A stretch of 64,000 bases of DNA, from contig NZ_CP173678.1 of NCBI RefSeq assembly GCF_051903925.1, positions 1,674,001-1,738,000 on the forward strand, given 5' to 3'. The stretch is from G051903925 sp051903925 (GTDB taxonomy: Bacteria > Pseudomonadota > Alphaproteobacteria > Zavarziniales > Zavarziniaceae). The notes under the pieces are model-generated. The model was not told where the DNA came from, made no database searches, and worked only from the letters and a program-made list of their open reading frames with translations. Of this stretch, positions 1 to 6,296 are shown in pieces (the stretch's first letter is position 1; each line of letters opens with the position of its first letter). A program made the position numbers and the translations under genes.

Positions 1-435
1 GGCCCCCTGTGCGGCCTGAAGTTCCGCCATCTGCGTCGCCATCCATTCCCCGACCCCCGTGCTCATGGCGTCCCGTCGGGCGATGGTGGGCAGCGTCATG
101 ACCCGGAAATAAGCCGGGTTTTCGACGGCGAACCGCACATAGGCGATCCCCGCGGCGCGAAACCGCGCCATCATGTCGGACCCCGCCTGCGTCGCGGCCT
201 TGTCCATCGCTGCGCCCAGGCGTTCGGCGCATTCGGCCGCAACCGCTGCCAGCAGGGCGTCCTTGTCGGGAAAGTGACGATAGGGCGCCGACGGTGCCAC
301 GCCGACCCGGCGCGCGATGTCACGCAGGGTGAAATCCTCAAGCCCCCTGTCCGCGATCACCTCGAGCGCCGCGGCGACCAGGGTTCGTTCCAGGTCGCCG
401 TGGTGATAGGCCCGCTTGGGTGTCTGTGCTGTCAT
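1..435 (-). CDS. TetR-family transcriptional regulator, C-terminus cut by window edge
   Basis: The first 145 codons of a TetR-type repressor are visible; the rest lies left of the window. The helix-turn-helix runs from about residue 35 to 65, with the typical TLRDIARRVGVAPSAPYRHF pattern followed by DKDALLAAV. The ligand domain begins near residue 85, and the stretch FAVENPAYFRVM is common in this family. The start is an ATG at 435. The gene is divergent from the carotenoid-oxygenase-type gene at 521. Two matching 17-bp palindromes lie between the two starts, so it probably represses both itself and the oxygenase. The ligand is unknown; an apocarotenoid, retinoid or aromatic compound would be the first guess from context. 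Confidence 0.88.
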   Translation of the reverse strand, partial: MTAQTPKRAYHHGDLERTLVAAALEVIADRGLEDFTLRDIARRVGVAPSAPYRHFPDKDALLAAVAAECAERLGAAMDKAATQAGSDMMARFRAAGIAYVRFAVENPAYFRVMTLPTIARRDAMSTGVGEWMATQMAELQAAQGA

Positions 436-437
436 TA

Positions 438-454
438 TGTGATCGATGCTCACA
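438..454. promoter_or_regulatory. Probable TetR operator O1
   Basis: TGTGATCGATGCTCACA is an imperfect 17-bp palindrome starting three bases upstream of the TetR start codon, in what would be its leader. It matches the second operator at 491 in its TGTGATC left half and in the TCACA end. Its position would allow autorepression. Confidence 0.6.
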
Positions 455-490
455 TTTGTCTTGCCGTAGGCTGGCCGGCCGTCTACCAAA

Positions 491-507
491 TGTGATCATT
501 GATCACA
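491..507. promoter_or_regulatory. Probable TetR operator O2
   Basis: TGTGATCATTGATCACA is a perfect inverted repeat: 8-bp arms around a single T. It ends just before the GGAGGT ribosome binding site (509-514) of the oxygenase gene, so a bound repressor would block its transcription. The centre lies 53 bp from the centre of O1, about five helical turns. Confidence 0.68.
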
Positions 508-520
508 TGGAGGTGCCGCC

Positions 521-1936
521 ATGGCCCCGGCCGTTCTGGATCCGCAGTCCAACGACGCTTTGACCGACTATACACGCGACCTCTTCCGCCGCTCCCTGCC
601 GCGGGAGCATGGCTTCGAGCCGTTGGAGGTCGAGGGTCGCTTGCCGGATTGGCTGGCGGGCACGCTCTATCGCAATGGACCAGGGGTCTTCGACATTGCC
701 GGCCGGCCCTATGCCCACCCATTCGATGGCGATGGCGTCATCACCGCCCTGCGGATCGCAGGCGGCCGTGCCTTCGGCGCTGCGCGGATCGTGCGAACGC
801 CGGAGCTGGAGGCGGAACTGCGCGCCGGCCGCATCCGGCATGGCGATGCGGCACCCTGGCTGCGCCGGCTGCGGGACGCCCATGGCGGCGGTGGCAAGGT
901 CACGGCTAATACCAGCGTCCTGCCCTGGCAGGGGCGACTGTTCGCCCTCAACGAGGGCGGGCCAGCGATCGAGATGGCGACCGACGACCTGGCGACGATG
1001 GGCCAGTCCGATCTGGATGGCGTCGTCGGCGGGAACTTCAGCGCGCATCCCCATCGCGTTGCAGCCCTGCGCACGACGTTCAATATCGGCCTGGACTATG
1101 GGGCCAAGACGCGACTCACGGTCTATGCCCTGCCGGATGACGGGCCGGCTCGGCGCCTGCATACGATCGAGCTGCCCTATGCGCCGCTGATCCACGACTT
1201 CATCGCGACGCAGCACCATCTGGTCATCTTCATCTCGCCGCTGCGCCTGAACCTCGTTCGGCACATGCTGCAGGTGGGTGGTTTTGACCGGCTGTTCGAC
1301 TGGTGCCCGCGGGAGGGGACGGACGTCCTGGTCATGCCGCTGGCAGATCCCGCAGCAGCCCGGCGCTTTACGGTCGAGCCATTCTTCCAATGGCATTTCG
1401 CCAATGCCCAGGAGCGTGGCAGCGAGATCGTGGTCGACTATGTGCGCTTCCAGGACGACGCCCCCATCCGCGAGTTGTGCGGCGCCGACAGCTCGCGCCC
1501 GTTCCAGGACGCTCGCTGTCACCGGGCGATCCTCGACCCCCGGCGTGGGACGTTCCGCAGTGCCGCGATCCACGACGGCGGCTGCGAGTTCCCGCGTGTC
1601 CATCCCCAGGTGGAGGGCCAGCGCTATGCCCGGATCTGGCTGACGCGCGGCGACATGGGGGCAATCCTCGCGCTGGACCCCGAATCGGGCCGGATCGACA
1701 CCTATCCGATGGCGCCCGGCCAATGGGCGTCGGAGCCGGTCTTCGTCCCCCGTCCGGGCGCCGCCGCGGGCGACGAAGCGGACGGTGTCGTCCTCGTTCT
1801 GGCTCATGACGTCGGACGCGACGCCGGACTGGTGCTCGTGCTCGATGGGCGCAATCTGGCCGCGGGACCACTGGCCCGGGCCTGGTTCCCCGGCTACGTG
1901 ACCCCCGCCTTCCACGGCCATTGGGTCCAGGCCTGA
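521..1936 (+). CDS. Carotenoid oxygenase (RPE65/CCD family)
   Basis: A 471-residue protein of the carotenoid cleavage oxygenase family. These are seven-bladed beta-propeller non-haem Fe(II) enzymes that split alkene bonds in carotenoids, apocarotenoids or phenylpropenoids. Four histidines sit where the family places its iron ligands: His176 (SAHPH), His225 (LIHDF), His292 (QWHFAN) and His465 near the C-terminus (HGHW). The N-terminal blade has the usual GTLYRNGPG and HPFDGDG motifs (residues 47-72). There is no signal peptide, so it is cytosolic. ATG 521 follows GGAGGT with good spacing. A TetR gene is divergent and an operator sits just upstream, so expression is probably substrate-induced. 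The substrate cannot be read from the sequence; a lignostilbene-type or carotenoid substrate is possible. No carotenoid biosynthesis gene is nearby. Confidence 0.9.
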   Translation: MAPAVLDPQSNDALTDYTRDLFRRSLPREHGFEPLEVEGRLPDWLAGTLYRNGPGVFDIAGRPYAHPFDGDGVITALRIAGGRAFGAARIVRTPELEAELRAGRIRHGDAAPWLRRLRDAHGGGGKVTANTSVLPWQGRLFALNEGGPAIEMATDDLATMGQSDLDGVVGGNFSAHPHRVAALRTTFNIGLDYGAKTRLTVYALPDDGPARRLHTIELPYAPLIHDFIATQHHLVIFISPLRLNLVRHMLQVGGFDRLFDWCPREGTDVLVMPLADPAAARRFTVEPFFQWHFANAQERGSEIVVDYVRFQDDAPIRELCGADSSRPFQDARCHRAILDPRRGTFRSAAIHDGGCEFPRVHPQVEGQRYARIWLTRGDMGAILALDPESGRIDTYPMAPGQWASEPVFVPRPGAAAGDEADGVVLVLAHDVGRDAGLVLVLDGRNLAAGPLARAWFPGYVTPAFHGHWVQA

Positions 1937-2029
1937 AAACTGAGCCGGGCCGTCACCGAGCGATGGACGGACGGAAGCCGGATCGTGCGAGTGGGCGGCG
2001 AGCCAAGGTCGCCGCCCGCCCCGGTCGGG

Positions 2030-3769
2030 TTACTCCGCGGCGAGCGCGCGTGCGCCGCGCGACGGGCGCTCGACCATGCGGCCGGGCAGGGCGCCGGTCG
2101 GCTGGCCGTTGCGCATGATCACCTCGCCGCTGACGATCGTCGCGACATAGCCGTCGGCATCCTGGGTCAGGCGCCGGCCGTTCGACGGCAGGTCGCGCAC
2201 CATGCGCGGCACATGCAGGGTCAGCTTGTCGAAGTCGATCACGTTCAGGTCGGCCTTCAGCCCCTCGGCGATGCGGCCGCGGTCGGTGAAGCCCAGCATG
2301 GCGGCGGGCTTTGCCGTCATCTTGCCGATGATCTCGGGCAGGGCGATGCGCGCCGCCTGCCGGTCGCGGCCCCAATAGGTCAGCATGAAGGTGGTGTAGG
2401 TCGAATCGCAGATCATGCCGTAGTGCGCGCCGCCATCGCCCAGCGCCGGCACGGAATGCGGATGCGTCAGCATGCCGTGCACGGCGTCGAGGTTGTTCTC
2501 CTCGAAATTGGCGGCCGTCTGCAGCAGCAGGGCGTGGCCGTCCTGCTCCAGCAGCATGTCATAGACGACCTCGTCCGGGCTCACGCCGCGCGCCGCCGCC
2601 AGGGCGGCCACGCTGTTGGCCGGGTCCGGCTCGTAGTTGGGCGTGGCGCCAAGCGCGTAGATCGTCTCGAACCGGCGGGCGATGGCATAGACGAACATGC
2701 CCCGCGGCTCGGCCGTGTCGGCGATGATGGCGGCGCGCACCTCGGGCTTGCGCATCTCGGCCACCCGCTCTGCCAGCGGCAGGTCGGCGATCGCGCAATA
2801 GGCCGGATGGGCCGAAAACGGGTTGTAGGAAGCGTCGAGCCCCAGCAGGACGCCGACCGGCCGGGCAAAGACCTGCGCGGTGACGCGCGGCCCGTTGCCG
2901 TCATTGGCGACGCGCACCGTCTCCAGGATCTCCTTCCAGTTGTTCTTGTCGAACGAGGTCTGGAGCAGGCTGAACGAGAGGGGCGAGCCGGTATGGGTCG
3001 CGACGTTGTGGAACATCTCCAGGTCGGGCTTGGGATGCTCGATGTTCAGGATGGCCTGGATCACGCCGCCGCCGCCTTCGGCCATGCCCTCGGCGATGGC
3101 GCGCAGCTCGGGCTCCGGCGTGTGGGCGGTCGGGATCACCACGCCGTCGAGCGTGGTGTGGAAGATGTTGCGCGAGGTGCCGAGGCCGATGGCGCCAGCC
3201 TGGATCGCCTCCTTGGCGATGGCGCGCATCTGCGCCATGTCCTCGTCCGTCGCCACCTCCATGTCGACCGCCCGCTCGCCCATGACATACATGCGTAGCG
3301 CTGCGTGCGGCAGCTGCACGGCGAAGTCGATATCGTGCTTGCGCCGCTTCAGCGCCTGGATGAATTCCGGGAACGTCTCCCAGTCCCAGGTCAGGCCGTC
3401 GGCCAGCACGATCTCGGGCATGTCCTCCACGCCTTCGAGCAGCTTGATCAGGCGCGTGTGATCCTCTGGCCGGCAGGGGGCAAAGCCCACTCCGCAATTG
3501 CCGGTGACGACCGTGGTCACGCCGTGCGCCGACGAGGGCGACATGTGGCTCGCCCAGATCAGCTGGCCGTCATAGTGGGTGTGCACGTCGATGAAACCGG
3601 GCGTCACCATCTTGCCGGTCGCGTCGATCTCCTCGCGGCCGGTGCCGCTCACGGTGCCCACGGTGACGATCCGGCCGCCCGTGATCGCGATATCGGCCAC
3701 GAACGGTTCCCCGCCAGTGCCGTCGAAAATGGTCCCGCCCCGGATGACCAGATCAGCCAAGTGTTCCAA
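2030..3769 (-). CDS. N-acyl-D-amino-acid deacylase (amidohydrolase family)
   Basis: A 579-residue amidohydrolase of the D-aminoacylase type, which hydrolyses N-acyl-D-amino acids to D-amino acid and carboxylate in the cytoplasm. The N-terminus DLVIRGGTIFDGTGG is typical, the metal-binding HTHYDGQ lies at residues 63-69, and NCGVGFAP at 91-98 is a family signature. The start chosen is a TTG at 3769: it follows CGGAGGAGAG with about 6 nt spacing and gives the normal family N-terminus. An in-frame upstream start at 3886 would add 39 unrelated residues; a second TTG at 3760 is also possible. It is convergent with the oxygenase gene. The acyl and amino acid specificity is not predictable here. Family membership is secure, the TTG start less so. 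Confidence 0.88.
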   Translation of the reverse strand: MEHLADLVIRGGTIFDGTGGEPFVADIAITGGRIVTVGTVSGTGREEIDATGKMVTPGFIDVHTHYDGQLIWASHMSPSSAHGVTTVVTGNCGVGFAPCRPEDHTRLIKLLEGVEDMPEIVLADGLTWDWETFPEFIQALKRRKHDIDFAVQLPHAALRMYVMGERAVDMEVATDEDMAQMRAIAKEAIQAGAIGLGTSRNIFHTTLDGVVIPTAHTPEPELRAIAEGMAEGGGGVIQAILNIEHPKPDLEMFHNVATHTGSPLSFSLLQTSFDKNNWKEILETVRVANDGNGPRVTAQVFARPVGVLLGLDASYNPFSAHPAYCAIADLPLAERVAEMRKPEVRAAIIADTAEPRGMFVYAIARRFETIYALGATPNYEPDPANSVAALAAARGVSPDEVVYDMLLEQDGHALLLQTAANFEENNLDAVHGMLTHPHSVPALGDGGAHYGMICDSTYTTFMLTYWGRDRQAARIALPEIIGKMTAKPAAMLGFTDRGRIAEGLKADLNVIDFDKLTLHVPRMVRDLPSNGRRLTQDADGYVATIVSGEVIMRNGQPTGALPGRMVERPSRGARALAAE

Positions 3770-3922
3770 ATCGCTCTCCTCCGCTGCCGGAAGCAGCACG
3801 TCCGCTTCTTGTTGATCGTCATCGCCGGAACTGCGCACCGGCGATGGCAGCACACGGGTCGCGCGGTGCGGACCACCCGTGCGCATTCCCCACGACTATC
3901 CTCCATCACCTGTTCCGGCACA

Positions 3923-3935
3923 ATACCGGCGGTAT
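3923..3935. promoter_or_regulatory. Small palindrome upstream of the deacylase gene
   Basis: ATACCGGCGGTAT has 6-bp perfect arms around one G, about 155 bp upstream of the TTG start. It lies in the 326-bp gene-free stretch 3770-4095, which otherwise holds the deacylase leader and the hairpin behind tRNA-Val. It could be an operator. No convincing promoter boxes were assigned. Confidence 0.3.
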
Positions 3936-4050
3936 GCGGATGCGAGAACGGGGACGGAAGACGATGGAGGAACGGGGCGCGAGCGTCCGCTCGACGTCAC
4001 CGGCCGCACGATTCGGATGTAAGTCCTGCGATGCCCTTCGGGGCTCTGTC

Positions 4051-4099
4051 ACCATCCAGCCATAGGCGAAACCCCAGGGTTTCTGCGGGGCTGGATGGT
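4051..4099 (-). terminator. Nested hairpin at the 3' end of tRNA-Val
   Basis: Outer arms of 11 bp (4051-4061 and 4089-4099, ACCATCCAGCC and its complement) enclose an inner 7-bp inverted repeat (GAAACCC at 4068-4074, GGGTTTC at 4077-4083). On the minus strand the outer arm begins inside the tRNA's encoded CCA end, so this is probably a transcription stop or 3' processing structure. There is no T-run, so a classical intrinsic terminator is not certain. Confidence 0.45.
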
Positions 4100-4170
4100 G
4101 GGCGCGGCTGGGATTGAACCAGCGACCCCCACGATGTCAACGTGGTGCTCTCCCACTGAGCTACGCGCCC
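4096..4170 (-). tRNA. tRNA-Val (anticodon GAC)
   Basis: On the minus strand the gene opens with GGGCGCGTAGCTCAGTGG. The anticodon arm is CCACG-TTGACAT-CGTGG, giving anticodon GAC, so tRNA-Val. The T arm contains GGTTCAATCCC. The acceptor closes as CGCGCCC and the 3' ACCA is encoded. Total 75 nt with CCA. Confidence 0.95.
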
Positions 4171-4264
4171 GGGTCGCAGGCCGGGAGAATTAGGGCAGAT
4201 CGCACCGCCGCGCAACCCCGATTGTTGCGGGAAACGGAGCGGCCCCCGCGACGCGGCAGCGCAT

Positions 4265-5344
4265 GTGGTAAGGGAGGAGACGGCGGCGCCGACGCGGGAC
4301 TTCATTCCCCCGGCAAAGGTCGTGCTATCCTTGTTCTTCTGTCTCGACACCGTCCAGAAATCGCCCAAGTCCTTGTCCGCCCGGCCCCAAAATCCAGGAA
4401 GAAACGGCCCGGCGTCCCGCGCCGGCACCCCATCCGGCAGCAGGGCCGCCGCCCCGCCGGCCGGCGACGCGGCCTCGCCCTGGCCGGCCACGCCGCCATT
4501 GGAGATCGTGCGGCCGGCGTGCCAGACGCTGCCCTTTGTCTATTCCTCGCCCCATAGCGGGACGGACTATCCGGCAGCCTTCCTGGCCGCGTCCAAGCTC
4601 GATCCCCTGACCCTGCGCCGGTCGGAGGACAGCTTCGTGGACGAGGTGTTCGGCGCCGCGCCGGCATGCGGGGCGCCCCTGTTGCGGGCGCTGTTCCCGC
4701 GCGCCTACCTGGATCCCAATCGCGAGCCCTATGAGCTGGACCCCGGCATGTTCGCGGACAGCCTGCCGACCCATGCCAACACACGCTCGATCCGCGTGGC
4801 CGGCGGTCTGGGCACGATCGCCCGCGTGGTCGCGGATGGTGCCGAGATCTATCGCACCAAGCTGAGCTTTGCCGAGGCGGAGAGCCGCATCGGGCAATGC
4901 TACAGGCCCTATCACGAGGCGCTGGCCGGCCTGCTCGCCGAGACGCGCGCTGCCTTCGGCTTTGCCGTCCTGATCGATTGCCATTCCATGCCGTCGGTCG
5001 CAGGGCCGGCCGAGCGCGATGCGGGGCTGGGCCGGCCCGACATGGTCCTGGGCGACCGCTGGGGCGCATCGTGCGCGCCGGCGCTGATGGAGCGGGCCGC
5101 GGCCTGCCTGCGGGCCATGGGTTACGCCGTGGCGCGCAACGATCCCTATGCCGGGGGCTACATCACCCACAATTACGGCCGGCCTGGCGAGGGGGTCCAT
5201 GCCCTGCAGATCGAGGTCAACCGCGCGCTCTACATGGACGAGGAGCGCATCGAGCGCTCTGGCGGGCTGCCCGGCCTTGCGGCCGACATGCGCCACCTGG
5301 TGGAGGATCTGGGCGGCCTGACCCTGGCCGCACTGCGACCGTGA
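4265..5344 (+). CDS. N-formylglutamate amidohydrolase
   Basis: Family COG3741, which hydrolyses N-formyl-L-glutamate to formate and glutamate (as HutG does at the end of one histidine-degradation route) or related substrates. Recognisable features are FVYSSPHSGTDYP near residue 91, the FPRAYLDPNREPYELDP block, LIDCHSMPS and the C-terminal ALQIEVNRALYMDE. No other hut gene is in view, so a role in histidine breakdown is not shown. The start is uncertain. The first in-frame start is a GTG at 4265, but about the first 80 residues are a low-complexity Pro/Ala/Arg stretch that the family lacks, and the conserved part starts at PLEIVRPAC. GTG 4322 or a later start could be the real one. None of the candidates has a strong ribosome binding site. 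Confidence 0.87.
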   Translation: MVREETAAPTRDFIPPAKVVLSLFFCLDTVQKSPKSLSARPQNPGRNGPASRAGTPSGSRAAAPPAGDAASPWPATPPLEIVRPACQTLPFVYSSPHSGTDYPAAFLAASKLDPLTLRRSEDSFVDEVFGAAPACGAPLLRALFPRAYLDPNREPYELDPGMFADSLPTHANTRSIRVAGGLGTIARVVADGAEIYRTKLSFAEAESRIGQCYRPYHEALAGLLAETRAAFGFAVLIDCHSMPSVAGPAERDAGLGRPDMVLGDRWGASCAPALMERAAACLRAMGYAVARNDPYAGGYITHNYGRPGEGVHALQIEVNRALYMDEERIERSGGLPGLAADMRHLVEDLGGLTLAALRP

Positions 5345-5354
5345 CGGCGTTGGC

Positions 5355-5882
5355 GTGAGCGGGGCGACGGCAGAGGGTGCGTCGATCCGGCCGGCCGGGC
5401 CGCAGGACGTGCCGGCACTGGCCGCGATCTATGGCCATCACGTGCGCGAGGGCTTCGGCTCGTTCGAGGAGGAGCCGCCGGACGAGGCCGAGATGGCGCG
5501 CCGCCTGGCGGCCGTGGCCGCAGCCGGCATGCCCTGGCTGGTGGCGGAGGCTGCGGGCCGCGTCCTGGGCTATGCCTATGCCGCGCCCTATCGCGCGCGC
5601 AGCGCCTACCGCTTCACGGTCGAGGATTCGATTTACATGGCGCCGGACGCGATGGGCCGGGGTGTCGGCCGCCGCCTGCTCGCCGCGCTGCTGGAGCAGC
5701 TGGAGCGCCAGGGCCTGGCCGAAGTGATCGCGGTGATCGGCGACTCCGGCAATCTCGGCTCGATCCGCCTGCACGCGGCGCTGGGCTTCGTGCCCGTGGG
5801 CACCTTGCGCAATGTCGGGCTGAAGCGCGGTCGCTGGCTGGACACGGTCTTCATGCAGAAGACGCTGCGCCGGGGCGCCTGA
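5355..5882 (+). CDS. GNAT N-acetyltransferase, phosphinothricin acetyltransferase-like
   Basis: A 175-residue cytosolic acetyltransferase of the GNAT superfamily, closest in pattern to Pat/Bar-type L-amino-acid (phosphinothricin, methionine sulfone) acetyltransferases. Visible signatures are IRPAGPQDVPALAAIYGHHV at the N-terminus, EEEPPDEAEMARRL, the SIYMAPDAMGRGVGRRLL acetyl-CoA loop (residues 96-113) and SIRLHAALGFVPVGTLRNVG near the end. It starts at a GTG 10 bp after the amidohydrolase stop, so the two are likely co-transcribed. The natural substrate is unknown; amino-acid or sulfoximine detoxification is the usual role of this family. Confidence 0.87.
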   Translation: MSGATAEGASIRPAGPQDVPALAAIYGHHVREGFGSFEEEPPDEAEMARRLAAVAAAGMPWLVAEAAGRVLGYAYAAPYRARSAYRFTVEDSIYMAPDAMGRGVGRRLLAALLEQLERQGLAEVIAVIGDSGNLGSIRLHAALGFVPVGTLRNVGLKRGRWLDTVFMQKTLRRGA

Positions 5883-5925
5883 ACCGGCAGCCTCTCCCTC
5901 CCGAACCCGCTGTGCCTGCGCGGGC

Positions 5926-6002
5926 AAAAAAAGGGGCCGCTTTTGCAAGCGGCCCAAGTCTAGGGAGGAAACGCCCAGGAAGGGCAGCGGCACCATCACT
6001 GA
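5926..6002 (-). ncRNA. Small RNA of the ar8 / MmgR (suhB Rfam) type
   Basis: On the minus strand, about 75 nt show an ordered set of sRNA parts: a hairpin GCCC-TTCCT-GGGC (5973-5985), a single-stranded stretch with the 10-mer TTTCCTCCCT (5962-5971), then a Rho-independent terminator with a 9-bp stem GGGCCGCTT/AAGCGGCCC (5934-5955) and a T7 tail (5932-5926). From memory, the 10-mer and this layout are the hallmark of the alphaproteobacterial ar8 family (MmgR in Sinorhizobium, about 77 nt, linked to polyhydroxybutyrate granule control and partly covered by the Rfam suhB model). The C-rich single strand is an anti-Shine-Dalgarno type seed. The 5' end is estimated from family length. The rest of the 414-bp gene-free stretch 5883-6296 shows no ORF I trust and presumably carries promoters for this RNA and for the gene at 6297. 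Confidence 0.78.
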
Positions 6003-6296
6003 AACAGCAACGTTGCCGCGCTGCAAAATTAGCCGCCGCGGCGCAAAATTGCCAAGCGGTTTTTTCGCGTCCCCGCGATCCTGCGACAGAAGATAGCAGT
6101 TTCAACACTTTGCCTGTGAAATCTGAGACCGCCTGTCGCGGCAATGGGATGTGGAGCGTGTCTCCGCGTTCCGCTGAGGAATCGTCATGGTGCAGCGCGC
6201 AACACGTTGCACGCGATGGGGCGGACGGCGGGGCTCGTATCCGCGTCCAGCTGTGGCAGGATCGGCGGCCCGGTTCGCTCGCCCCAGGTCCATGGC

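Noticed and set aside
503..1921. A 472-codon minus-strand frame opposite the carotenoid oxygenase
   Set aside because: Antisense shadow without recognisable motifs. The plus-strand protein has all four iron-ligand histidines.
4096..4170. tRNA-Val as an integration site for a mobile element
   Set aside because: No integrase, no duplicated tRNA 3' end, and flanking genes are ordinary chromosomal ones.
6001..6060. A sigma-54-like TTGGCAATTTTGC upstream of the small RNA
   Set aside because: The GG-GC spacing is 9 bp, not 12, and it lies too far from the estimated RNA start.
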